Below are positions 9,673 through 18,900 of a stretch of DNA of 64,000 bases, piece after piece. Made by a program: the position numbers and the translations under genes. The stretch is from an uncultured Synergistales bacterium (GTDB lineage Bacteria > Synergistota > Synergistia > Synergistales > Aminobacteriaceae). Below the pieces are notes generated by a model. The model did no database searches. It was given only the letters and a program-made list of their open reading frames with translations, and was not told the origin of the DNA. The stretch lies in NCBI GenBank assembly GCA_905233725.1, contig CAJOEM010000004.1, positions 18,882 to 82,881 on the forward strand, given 5' to 3'. Every line of letters starts with the position of its first letter. Positions within the stretch are counted from its first letter, which is position 1.

Positions 9673-10482
9673 TTATAACACCTCGTTCATGCTGCCGGTT
9701 CTGTAGCCCTGCAAATCCAGCGTAACGTAATCAAAGCCGAAACTCTTCAATTCAGCGAAAATTTTCTCACGAGTTTTATCCTGCAAAATCTTCGCGAAAT
9801 CTTCCGGCAAAATCTCAATGCGCGCAATTTTCGAAGCATTCCCGTGAAGCCTGACGCGAAACTGTCGAAATCCCAAGTCACGCAGCAAATTCTCGGACTC
9901 AGCGACCATTAGCAATTTCTCGGGCGTAATCTCCTCACCGTAAACGAATCTCGACGCTAAACACGCAAACGACGGTTTATCAAAAGTTTTCAAGCCCAAT
10001 TCCCAGGATAATTCGCGAACCTCAGCTTTGGAAAATTTCGCAATTCGCAGCGGGCTTTTCACGTGCAACTCTTCGATCGCCTGCAAACCTGGTCTGTAAT
10101 CTCCTAAATCATCAAGATTAGAGCCTTCAATTACGTTCGCAATATTATTTTCGCGCGCAATCTCAAGAATTTTCGCGAACAGATCTTTCTTGCACAGGTA
10201 ACAGCGATTCTTTGGATTATGCTTGAATCCGGGAATATCTAACTCGTCAGATTCAAAAATCACATGGCGAATATTATTCACTCTGCAAAATTCCCTGGCT
10301 TCGTTTAATTCGCGTTCCGGGAACATAGCCGACGCAGCCGTAACAGCCAAGACATTTTCACCCAAGACATCATGAGAAACTTTCAGCAGCAACGTAGAAT
10401 CAACGCCGCTTGAGAATGCACAAGCCACACTCCCAAGCGACGCAAGATATTCACGCAAATTTTTGTACTTATCACTCAGCAT
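9673..10482 (-). CDS. larE: LarE-type ATP-dependent sulfur transferase
   Basis: PP-loop ATPase (269 aa) that in known systems adenylates and sulfurates pyridinium dicarboxylate on the way to the nickel-pincer cofactor of lactate racemase. The PP-loop is FSSGVDST (residues 23-30). The conserved NRCYLCKK gives Cys94 and Cys97, and FACLASR gives Cys174, the position of the sacrificial Cys in Lactobacillus LarE. Three cysteines in this CxxC-plus-one arrangement match the [4Fe-4S]-binding LarE type described for Thermotoga, which can work catalytically with added sulfide. No larA, larB or larC is in the window. ATG 10482 follows the upstream stop by three bases. Confidence 0.88.
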   Translation of the reverse strand: MLSDKYKNLREYLASLGSVACAFSSGVDSTLLLKVSHDVLGENVLAVTAASAMFPERELNEAREFCRVNNIRHVIFESDELDIPGFKHNPKNRCYLCKKDLFAKILEIARENNIANVIEGSNLDDLGDYRPGLQAIEELHVKSPLRIAKFSKAEVRELSWELGLKTFDKPSFACLASRFVYGEEITPEKLLMVAESENLLRDLGFRQFRVRLHGNASKIARIEILPEDFAKILQDKTREKIFAELKSFGFDYVTLDLQGYRTGSMNEVL

Positions 10483-10485
10483 TGC

Positions 10486-11028
10486 TTACGAATTTTTGCT
10501 TCTTGTGACTTCGATAGCGCCGGTTGACATGTTCTTTCGCGTAACGGTTTTCACGCCATCTTTCACGACTGTAGTTTCGAGATAAGTTTCGCCGTTAATC
10601 GTGACGACTTTTGACACGGTGCTGTCTTCGTCATCGTCAGATTCATCGCTTGAACTCACGGGAGCTGCTCCACCAGATTTTGCAGATTCGGCTTTTGCAT
10701 CAGCTTTCACCGCGAAATGTGTAGCGTCAGATCCCGATTCAGATCCTGATTCTGAGCCTGATTCAGATTCCGATTCCGATTCAGATTCAGAACGCTGCTT
10801 CTCAGTTTCACCTGTACCTGCGAGTTTGCCGTTCGCGTCATAAATCCCGACTGAAGCGAGTGTGCTGGAATCTTCAACGTGTTCGTAAGAATCCGTTTCT
10901 ACTTTTTGAACGCCGTCAACTTTCTTTACTTCCTGTTTTTGCTCCTCAGTCTGCTTGAGCGTTTGGACTTGACTTGCTGCAACTGCCGAGGAAATCCCAG
11001 AATAATCATATTCCGTTATCGTATTCAT
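10486..11028 (-). CDS. Ser/Glu-rich low-complexity protein, unknown function
   Basis: Not recognised as any family (180 aa). No signal peptide or membrane segment. The first 70 residues are polar and Gln/Lys-rich; the centre is a run of Ser-Glu dipeptides turning into Ser-Gly-Ser-Glu, followed by an Asp/Glu/Ser stretch; the last 45 residues (VVTINGETYLETTVVKDGVK, ending near TRSKNS) look like a small beta-rich unit. The start is ATG 11028 with AGGGGAG upstream. It is the first gene of the minus-strand run and couples to larE three bases downstream. The Ser-Glu repeat DNA could vary in length between strains. A regulatory or surface role would be a guess. Confidence 0.65.
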   Translation of the reverse strand: MNTITEYDYSGISSAVAASQVQTLKQTEEQKQEVKKVDGVQKVETDSYEHVEDSSTLASVGIYDANGKLAGTGETEKQRSESESESESESGSESGSESGSDATHFAVKADAKAESAKSGGAAPVSSSDESDDDEDSTVSKVVTINGETYLETTVVKDGVKTVTRKNMSTGAIEVTRSKNS

Positions 11029-11089
11029 AAAATTTCACTCCCCTAATAACTCCGAAATTTCTAGAAATTATACACCCGTTGCGAATTTG

Positions 11090-11098
11090 TGCTAATAT
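11090..11098 (+). promoter_or_regulatory. Extended -10 promoter for rlmB-gltX
   Basis: TGC-TAATAT lies about 40 nt upstream of the GTG start at 11139, in the divergent spacer between two gene runs. No clear -35 is seen. Confidence 0.4.
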
Positions 11099-11138
11099 TG
11101 CGTGATACAAAACTAGATTTTTTAGATTAGATCAGAGT

Positions 11139-11924
11139 GTGAATGTGAATTTGAATAGCAAGATACATGACATACATGACGATGACGAAAATATTTGTCC
11201 CGGACGCAAACCCGTTCTCGATCTTTTGCTCAACAATCCCGAACGTTGCGCGAAATTGCTCATTGCGAATAACGTTAGGCCGCCGTTTCTCGATGAAGTT
11301 GTCGATGCTGCACGGAATGCGAAAGTTACGTATCAGCTCGTAGCTCCCGAAGCTCTGGATAAACTTTCTCAAGGTCAGAAGCATCAGGGCGTAATTTGCA
11401 AATTAACCAGCGTGAAAGCAATCGATCTCGAAGATTTCCTCGCAAAACTTGACACGAAAAATCCTGCGTTACTTGTGATCCCGGATCATATCGAAGATCC
11501 GCATAATTTCGGCGCAATAATTCGTTCTGCAGAAGCTGGCGGTGCTGCTGCTGTGATTTACGCGAAGAGACGCTCAGCTTTGCCATCAGGAACTGTGATC
11601 AAGACGAGTGCTGGAGCTGCGTTGAGAGTGCCGCTGATTCAGGTCGTGAATATTTCCCGAACAATCGAACGCCTGAAAAAATCTGACTTCTGGGTAATCG
11701 GACTCGACGAAAAATCCTCAAGCAGCATTTATGACGAGAAATTACCCGAACGAACTGCGCTGTTAATTGGCTCAGAAGGTTTTGGACTTTCAAGACTTGT
11801 TAGCGAAATGTGCGATGAACTTGTTAAAATCCCGATTAAAGCTCAGGGTGTTGGCTCGTTGAATGCGAGTGTAGCTGCGTCGCTTGGGATTTTCGAATGG
11901 AGCAGGAATTATAATAAAGCATAA
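11139..11924 (+). CDS. rlmB: TrmH/SpoU-family rRNA 2'-O-methyltransferase (RlmB-like)
   Basis: AdoMet-dependent 2'-O-ribose methyltransferase of the SPOUT class (261 aa). The N-terminal part (PGRKPVLDLLLNN) is the substrate-binding SpoU domain; the C-terminal knot domain has motif 1 DPHNFGAIIRSAEAGGA, motif 2 LLIGSEGFGLSRLV and motif 3 IPIKAQGVGSLNASVAASL, all with the expected catalytic and cofactor residues. The layout matches RlmB, which modifies 23S rRNA G2251; a TrmH-like or other 23S target cannot be excluded. The start GTG 11139 has no strong Shine-Dalgarno; GTG 11145 is an alternative. It is followed by gltX 54 nt downstream. Confidence 0.85.
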   Translation: MNVNLNSKIHDIHDDDENICPGRKPVLDLLLNNPERCAKLLIANNVRPPFLDEVVDAARNAKVTYQLVAPEALDKLSQGQKHQGVICKLTSVKAIDLEDFLAKLDTKNPALLVIPDHIEDPHNFGAIIRSAEAGGAAAVIYAKRRSALPSGTVIKTSAGAALRVPLIQVVNISRTIERLKKSDFWVIGLDEKSSSSIYDEKLPERTALLIGSEGFGLSRLVSEMCDELVKIPIKAQGVGSLNASVAASLGIFEWSRNYNKA

Positions 11925-11978
11925 TACACGACACTATGATAACTATGATACGAAAAAACGAAAGGAATTGATATTTTC

Positions 11979-13322
11979 ATGAACAGAAATATACGAGTGA
12001 GATTTGCACCGAGTCCAACAGGCGCGTTACATATAGGCGGAGGTCACACGGCGTTGTTTAACTGGCTGTGGGCGCGTCACAATGGCGGGAAATTTATCCT
12101 GCGAATCGAGGACACTGATCTTGCGCGCTCGACAAAAGAATACGAGCAGACTATCATGTCCGGCATGACGTGGCTGGGGCTTGATTGGGACGAGGGTCCG
12201 GATAAGGGCGGAGATTACGGTCCATACAGACAATCCGAACGCCTTGATATTTATCGCGAATACGCTGAGAAACTGCTATCCGAGGGAAAAGCTTATCGAG
12301 ATGGTGAAGCGATAATTTTCCGGGTCGAACACGGTCAGGATATTTCGTTTGATGACACAGTTTACGGCAGAATCGATGTAATGAGTGACGGCTTGAAAGA
12401 AAAAGATTCCGACAAGCTCAAAGACATCGTGATAATCAAGAGCGACGGAATGCCAACGTATAATTACGCGGTTGTAATCGACGATCACTTGATGAATATC
12501 ACGGACGTAATTCGCGGAGAAGATCACATTTCGAACACGCCTAAGCAAATCCTGATTTATCGCGCGCTTGGCTGGGACGTTCCGAAATTCGCGCACTTGC
12601 CAATGATACTCGGACGCGACAAGAAAAAACTCAGCAAACGCCACGGTGCAACGAGCATTTACGAATATCGCGACATGGGCTACATGCCTGACTCGGTGTT
12701 CAATTTCTTAGCACTTTTGGGTTGGTCAGCTGGTGATGACAAAGAAATTTTCACGCGAAACGAAGCTGCGGAATTATTCGAGCTTTCACGAGTTACACGA
12801 AGACCAGCAGTGTTTGATTTTGACAAGCTGAATTATATAAATCAGGAACACTTGAAACGCTTAGACCCAATGACGCGCCTGAACATGATAAAGCCGTTCT
12901 GGCTCGAAGCAGGTTTACCCGTTGATGAAGTCGAAAAATCCCGAGGTGAAAATTGGCTCGCCGAAGCTTTGACCCTAATGGAAGGTCGTGGACGTACTGC
13001 GAAAGAGATGGCGGATTTCTCGGATTATTTCGTTTCGTTCGAACCTGTAAAAAAACGCTGGGATGCTTCAGACGTTGACAAAGAAAAATTACGCGAGTTC
13101 TTCACGATGATATTCGCTCAACCAGTCTTCAAAGCTCCTGAACTCGAAATTGCTGCGCGTGATTGGGTGAGTGCGCGTGAGGGTGCAAAGATGAAAGAGT
13201 ACGCTATGCCCCTGAGATTCGCCCTGACCGGCATGAAAGTCAGCCCGGGAATTTTCGAAGTCGCTGAGCATTTGGGTCGCGAAGAGTGCGAGAAACGCTT
13301 GAAATTCTACGGATTGCTATAA
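11979..13322 (+). CDS. gltX: Glutamyl-tRNA synthetase
   Basis: Class I aminoacyl-tRNA synthetase charging tRNA-Glu (447 aa). The HIGH-type motif is HIGGGHT at residues 18-24 after FAPSPTG; the KMSKS-type loop is KKLSKRHG; the RIEDTDLARS segment binds substrate. It is slightly shorter than the E. coli enzyme, with a compact anticodon-binding region. In bacteria lacking glutaminyl-tRNA synthetase such enzymes also charge tRNA-Gln, which is not decidable here. The start is ATG 11979 with AAAGGA 12 nt upstream. It is followed by a strong terminator, closing the rlmB-gltX unit. Confidence 0.95.
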   Translation: MNRNIRVRFAPSPTGALHIGGGHTALFNWLWARHNGGKFILRIEDTDLARSTKEYEQTIMSGMTWLGLDWDEGPDKGGDYGPYRQSERLDIYREYAEKLLSEGKAYRDGEAIIFRVEHGQDISFDDTVYGRIDVMSDGLKEKDSDKLKDIVIIKSDGMPTYNYAVVIDDHLMNITDVIRGEDHISNTPKQILIYRALGWDVPKFAHLPMILGRDKKKLSKRHGATSIYEYRDMGYMPDSVFNFLALLGWSAGDDKEIFTRNEAAELFELSRVTRRPAVFDFDKLNYINQEHLKRLDPMTRLNMIKPFWLEAGLPVDEVEKSRGENWLAEALTLMEGRGRTAKEMADFSDYFVSFEPVKKRWDASDVDKEKLREFFTMIFAQPVFKAPELEIAARDWVSAREGAKMKEYAMPLRFALTGMKVSPGIFEVAEHLGREECEKRLKFYGLL

Positions 13323-13346
13323 ATTGCTATAAGCTATATAAACACG

Positions 13347-13379
13347 ATCCCCTGACACGCAATATATCAGGGGATTTTT
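13347..13379 (+). terminator. Rho-independent terminator after gltX
   Basis: ATCCCCTGA pairs perfectly over 9 bp with TCAGGGGAT around an 11-nt loop and leads into a T tract (13375-13379). Confidence 0.88.
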
Positions 13380-13390
13380 CATGCGCAAAA

Positions 13391-14185
13391 TCACACGCGA
13401 ATCTCAAGATTTATACGCGAAATTTTCTCAGCAAGTCCTGTGTTGTCATTCACGTCGATCATTACACCGTTGAAACGCGGCTCTGATTCACACGGCTCAA
13501 ACATCGTAGGCATTCCTGTAAGAAATTTCGGCATAACTGAATTTTTCTCAACGCCGATTACTCCGCCATGTCCGCCCGTCATTCCAGCATCTGTTATGAA
13601 CGCCGTGCCGTTACGCAGAATTTTCTCATCAGCAGTCTGAACGTGTGTGTGAGTTCCGACAACCGCGCTTACTCGTCCGTCAAGATAATGTCCCAAAGCC
13701 TGTTTCTCAGCCGTAGCTTCAGCGTGAAAGTCCACGAAGATCGGCAATTCGTCACCGTATTTTCTGCGCAATCTCTCGATCATCTTGTCCGCACACTCAA
13801 ACGGCGAATCAATCGATGGCATGAACGCCTGTCCCTGTAGATTTATTATCCCGAGTTTCCTGTCCTTACGCTGGATAATTCCGCAGCCAGTTCCCGGACA
13901 AGTTCTCGCGTAATTTGCCGGTCTGAACACTCGCGTATCTGAATCCAGAATCGGCAAGAACGCTGCTTTGTTCCAGATATGATTGCCCGATGTCATGCCG
14001 TCAACACCCAGAGCTATGAACTCATTGAAGATTTTCTCGGTCATGCCCTTACCGTGAGCAGCGTTTTCGCAATTTATCACAAGAAAATCGTACTTGCCAA
14101 ATTCGGCTTTAATCACAGGCAACGCAAGCGCAAAAGTTCGCCGCCCGATGTTCCATGCTACATCTCCAGAAAATAATATTCGCAT
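13391..14185 (-). CDS. ymdB: YmdB-family metallophosphoesterase
   Basis: Calcineurin-like phosphoesterase (264 aa) of the YmdB family; the Bacillus protein hydrolyses 2',3'-cyclic nucleotides and affects motility and biofilm choice. Metal-binding motifs are intact: FSGDV (residues 5-9), INCENA with the family Glu-Asn pair, SGNHIW, FVDFHAEATAEK and VVGTHTHVQTAD, and GMTGGHGGVIGV near the end. The ATG at 14185 abuts the rny stop codon (TAA then ATG), so translation is coupled to RNase Y, the usual partner. The 3' end lies 11 nt from the gltX terminator, with which it converges. Confidence 0.92.
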   Translation of the reverse strand: MRILFSGDVAWNIGRRTFALALPVIKAEFGKYDFLVINCENAAHGKGMTEKIFNEFIALGVDGMTSGNHIWNKAAFLPILDSDTRVFRPANYARTCPGTGCGIIQRKDRKLGIINLQGQAFMPSIDSPFECADKMIERLRRKYGDELPIFVDFHAEATAEKQALGHYLDGRVSAVVGTHTHVQTADEKILRNGTAFITDAGMTGGHGGVIGVEKNSVMPKFLTGMPTMFEPCESEPRFNGVMIDVNDNTGLAEKISRINLEIRV

Positions 14186-15724
14186 TTACTTCGCAAACTC
14201 CGTGTATCTGGTCTCGCGTGAGACGTTGACTTTTATCTGGCCGGGATATTTCATTTCGGATTCGATTTTTCTCGCTATGTCATAAGCAAGTTTGTGAACA
14301 GTTCCGTCATCAGTTTTGCCAGCTGCAAGAATCACCCGTACTTCACGCCCAGCCTGAATTGCATAAGCTCGTGTCACTCCGTCAAAAGATTTCGCAAGAG
14401 TCTCAAGTTGTTCGATTCGCTTGATATACGCGTCCAGACTTTCACGACGTGCACCGGGTCTTGATGCGCTGATTGCGTCCGAGACTGCGACGATTACTTC
14501 GTACGGAGAACTGACTTCGAGTGTGTCATGATGAGCGGCGATACAATTCACGATTTCGGGTCTTTCACCGTAGCGTTTCGCCAAATCTGCTCCGATTGCG
14601 GCGTGCGGTCCTTCGATTTGATGGTCGATTGCTTTTCCGATGTCGTGCAACAATCCAGCGCGACGTGCGAGTTCCTCGTCAAGTCCGAGTTCCGCGGCGA
14701 TAATTCCGGCGATCTGTGCGACTTCGAGACTGTGTGCCAAAGCATTTTGACCGTAACTGAACCTGAATTTTAACTGCCCGAGTGTGCGGACTAATTCCGA
14801 GTGAATATTTTTTATGCCGAGTTCGAGCATTGCGTTTTCGCCATCAGTTATCATTTCTTCTTCGATGTCGCGGCCTGCTCTGTTAATCAATTCTTCGATT
14901 CGTGCCGGGTGAATCCTGCCGTCAACAACCAGACGTTCCATAGCGCGCCTGGCAATTTCTCGTCTAACCGGATCAAAGCTGCTTAGAGTTACTGCCTCAG
15001 GAGTATCGTCAATTATCAAATCTACGCCTGTTAAACTCTCGAATGCCCGAATATTTCTGCCTTCACGCCCGATGATTCTGCCCTTCATTTCTTCCGACGG
15101 CAGCTGAACAACACTCACTGTAGATTCGCCGACGCTTTCAATCGTGCAACGCTGCATTGCTCCGAGGATAACATCACGAGCTTTTTTCTCAGCATCGCGC
15201 TGCATACGTTCTTCGAGTTCCTTGAGTTTCAGACCGAGCATGTGTTTTGCATCGTCTTCGGTGCGTTTGAGCAAAATTTCCTGAGCTTGTTCGCGAGTTA
15301 ATTCCGCAATTTCGGCAAGTTTCTCGTCCTGCTGCTGGATTATTTCGTCGATTTCTTCCTGTTGTCTGTCGAGTTCTTCGTTTTTGAGGCGCAATTCTTC
15401 TTCTTTTTTCGAGATGCGTTCGATTTTGCGGTCGAGGTTCTCTTCTTTCTGTTCGATTCTGCGTTCAGTGCGTTGAACTTCGTTGCGGCGTTCTTTAATA
15501 TCACGTGAGGCTTCCTGCTTCAACTTGGAAACTTCGTCGCGGGCTTCAGAAATTCTCGATTGTTTAATTCGTTCGGAATTTTCGTCTGCTTCTTTGAGCA
15601 TTTTCTCGATACGTTTTTGCGTACCATTCAACCTGTGATTATCGATCGTTCTCAGTGCGAGATAACCGATAAACACTCCCACCAAAAAATCAGCAATGAA
15701 TGCCGATACAAATAAAAAACTCAT
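14186..15724 (-). CDS. rny: Ribonuclease Y
   Basis: Membrane-anchored endoribonuclease that starts mRNA decay (512 aa). Order: one N-terminal transmembrane helix (residues 3-24), a long charged coiled coil (about 30-190, Lys/Glu/Arg-rich), a KH RNA-binding domain (MKGRIIGREGRNIRAFESLT near 215), and an HD hydrolase domain with the metal pair in GLLHDIGKAIDHQ and IAAHHDTLE. Length is that of the family. The start is ATG 15724 with AAAGGA about 13 nt upstream. A sigma70-type promoter lies 150 nt upstream, leaving a long leader containing a 7-bp hairpin (AAGATCC/GGATCTT). Confidence 0.95.
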   Translation of the reverse strand: MSFLFVSAFIADFLVGVFIGYLALRTIDNHRLNGTQKRIEKMLKEADENSERIKQSRISEARDEVSKLKQEASRDIKERRNEVQRTERRIEQKEENLDRKIERISKKEEELRLKNEELDRQQEEIDEIIQQQDEKLAEIAELTREQAQEILLKRTEDDAKHMLGLKLKELEERMQRDAEKKARDVILGAMQRCTIESVGESTVSVVQLPSEEMKGRIIGREGRNIRAFESLTGVDLIIDDTPEAVTLSSFDPVRREIARRAMERLVVDGRIHPARIEELINRAGRDIEEEMITDGENAMLELGIKNIHSELVRTLGQLKFRFSYGQNALAHSLEVAQIAGIIAAELGLDEELARRAGLLHDIGKAIDHQIEGPHAAIGADLAKRYGERPEIVNCIAAHHDTLEVSSPYEVIVAVSDAISASRPGARRESLDAYIKRIEQLETLAKSFDGVTRAYAIQAGREVRVILAAGKTDDGTVHKLAYDIARKIESEMKYPGQIKVNVSRETRYTEFAK

Positions 15725-15873
15725 AATATCAATTAAATCCTTTCAGTTATGCTAGTAAAATCAGAATTATTCACCCAAAGATCCATCGAACGCGAAAATT
15801 TCCGGATCTTCCGGTGCTTAAATAACGTGCTAAATTACGTAAATACGAATCATTAATCCTTGCACTAATAATA

Positions 15874-15902
15874 ATTCTAACTTGTTGAGGCTTGATTAAC
15901 AA
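15874..15902 (-). promoter_or_regulatory. Sigma70-type promoter for rny-ymdB
   Basis: On the minus strand TTGTTA (15902-15897), a 17-nt spacer and TAGAAT (15879-15874). It lies between the terminator of the upstream minus gene and rny, giving a leader of roughly 140 nt. Confidence 0.6.
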
Positions 15903-15912
15903 GTTTTGATTG

Positions 15913-15943
15913 CAAAAAAAATGCCCCGATGTTCTGGGACATT
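15913..15943 (-). terminator. Rho-independent terminator after the Synergist-CTERM protein gene
   Basis: On the minus strand AATGTCCC pairs with GGGGCATT (one G-U pair) around an 8-nt loop and is followed by a run of eight Ts. Confidence 0.8.
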
Positions 15944-15987
15944 CTGTATTTCACACATAATTAAGAGATATTGTTATTACTCCGAAA

Positions 15988-18900
15988 TTATTTCGAGCGC
16001 CGTTTCATTATGCACAAAGCCAACGCAATCATAGCAAGCCCTGAGAAGCCTGCGTTACAACCGCTGCTATGATGACGGCCAGTGTATGAGCTTCCAGTTC
16101 CTACTGTCGTTACAACCGGTGTGTAAGTCACGTTAGCTTTCATGTAACTCACGATATTCACGTCTTTTGCCGCTGGAACTCTGTCGATAATTTCACCGTT
16201 ATCGTCAACGAACACAGCATTGTCGCTCTCATCAGTCACAGAAGAATTTCGCATGGAATTTCCAGACGCTGTCTCTGAGACCAACATGTGCGGGCGAATC
16301 GATTCACCGACTTCGAGATTAGTGCTTGGGACTTTGAAATAGTAAATTCCGTTTTGAGAAACTTTCATCGTTTCCAAGACAACAAGAACATCTTCGTTAT
16401 TCCTGTCAAATATTTCGACTTCTGTATTCGTGAGTGCTCTTGTCGATCCCTTCGCGTCATTCGGCAGAACGCTAACAGTAACGTCATCCGGGAACGCTGT
16501 ACCCATTTGATCAGCAATCGCATCGGCAATATATTCGACTGCTTCAGAATCTGTCGCAAAAATCGTCTGAAGATTTGAGCTTGGAGTTTCCGAATACTGA
16601 TACGTATCTGACGGGACTTCGATTGATGGCTGCTCTCCGCTTTGGCTGGCTGACACGATTGTGATCGAGAAATCCTTGTCTACAAAGCCGAGCTGGTTCG
16701 TGATTTCAACGTTGAATGTGAACGTTCCGGCTGATGTAGGCGTACCGGATATTGTCGCAGTCACGCCGCTGGATCTGAACGTCAATCCATCGGGCAAATC
16801 GTCGCTGTCACATTTCCAAGTGAGCGGGACATTTCCCTCAGCAGTGATCGTTGCGGAATAAGCTGTGTCGACAGTTCCGGACGGCAGACTTGATGTTAAG
16901 AACACTGGTTCACCACTGACAGTTCCGGGTTGAGTGCCGCCTGGTCCGCCAGTTCCACCTTGACCGCCAGCATTTCCTGAAGCCTGTCCCCATTGATAAT
17001 CTACCGCGCTTGATTGATATATTCCTGCGCTGCCGAGTTCGTCCAGTGCGTCAATCGCGCCTTCTGGTCCGGAGCTGCTCTGAGTATAGATTCGCAATTT
17101 TCCAGACTGAAGGATAATATAGCCGTTCGAATCGATGCCGTCTGCGCCAGTTGAAGTTACGCTCAAGCTTCCGTTATTTTCAGAATCAAGCGTGAACACC
17201 GAAACGTAATCTTCATTCACGTTAATGCCGTCATCAGGAGCTGTAACGTCGATTGAGCCGCCGATAATCGTCATGTGCATTTCTGAGTCAAGTCCCTCAT
17301 AAGTTGCTGAAGTTATGCTCAATGATCCGGTTGAATCTCCGCTGATTAGCATTGAACGCCTCGAATGGAATGCGCCGTCGAGTTTATAACGCTTGGATTG
17401 CTGTTTGTAATCTGTGCCGTCAATTTTCGTAACGCTATCTTTCGCCGTAACCTCCAACATTCTCGGAGTGTTCAAGCCTTTGAAAACGTTTTTCGTTCCG
17501 GAAGCGATTTCCACGATTACACCAGCGTCGTCAATCGTCAAATCTTCAACGTCAAACGAAGCTGTTGCGGTGAGAGCGGCTGCCTCTTTCGCGGTGTCTG
17601 CGGCTTCATCATCGTATGGTTCGCACTCGTAAGCTTTATAGAAAACGATCGCAGGTCCAACATCACAGCTGACTTCCACACCGTTGAGAACGAGATTGAT
17701 CTTTTTTTTCTTACCGACATCGACCCAAATTTGTCCGTTCCATTTTCCGCTGATTGCGTAAGTTCCGGGTTCTTTAATGTGCAGGACAGGGCTGGCATAA
17801 GCTTCAGCAGCAGAGTGTGTCATCGTAGCAAATGCTGCAATGTTGCCTGTATTCGCTGATGTTCTGAAACCGTTTCCGCCTGGGAAACCGCCGTTACCTG
17901 GCATATCTGGAGGGGTCTGTCCACCGAAATCGCCACTGGTTCCGCCCGGGAAATTTCTGCCTATGTCGCCACTCGGCATATCAGGAGGGGTTTGTCCGCC
18001 AAAATCGCCACTGGTTCCGCCAGGTATTCCTCCCATTTCACCAGGGGTTCCACCCGGAGTTCCACCCATTCCCATCTGAGCCGGGAGAGTCGCGAAAATC
18101 AGCTTCGAGATAGTCACGCCGTCTTGATCTTTGCTCACAGCATTGAGGACTGAATCGTCATAATAAGCTACGTACTCAGCATCGCCGCCACTCGTTGTAG
18201 CCGTCGCACCCGTGAAATCTGCGTTGCTCGTCAAATAGCGAATGTCGTGCGCAATGTAAACATCGTCACTTTCTGCGCCACTTGCTGTGAGAATGCCATC
18301 TTCATCATAGGCTTGAGTGTCAGTGCTTGTGAGCGTGTAATATTCGTCTGAGCTGGACGGTTCACAATGCCAAACGAATCCGTAATCTTTAACTGTCTCA
18401 CCGTCAACTGTTGCTGTTCCGTCGGATTTCAAAACGATCACTGTTGCATCTGGATATGATTCTGAGATGTCAGTACTCGTCGTGCTGTCGTCTGTGCTGC
18501 TGGAACTTCCGCCTGAATATGGGTTGCTCGCGTTGTAGGTCTGTGAGCCAACAGTGAGTGTGTAGCTGCCGTAATTAATGCTGCCGTTGTTCGTAAGAGT
18601 ATTCACAGTTGAGTTGCCCGTCATTACCCAAGTTGAGCCGGAATTAATCGTAACTGTGACATTTCCGCCGCCGTTGGAAGAAGTTCTCACGCTTGAAGTT
18701 GAAGCTGTTGAACTCGTGATTGCTCCGGTGAAAGTTGAAGAGCCTGAGAGATTCAAATTGAGCGAGGATACGCTATCGACGATCATGTTGCCTGCGATAG
18801 TTTGGTCTGTTGCGTTGAGAGTGACCTGTCCGCCGTTTGAGCCTGAACTTCCCCAACTGTCAGCTGTTGCTGTCAAAAATGCGCCGGTTGAATCGTTATT

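Noticed and set aside
17840-18079. Proline-rich plus-strand frame (PPLPGISGGVCPPK)
   Set aside because: Mirror image of the Gly/Pro linker repeats of the secreted protein on the other strand; no ribosome site.
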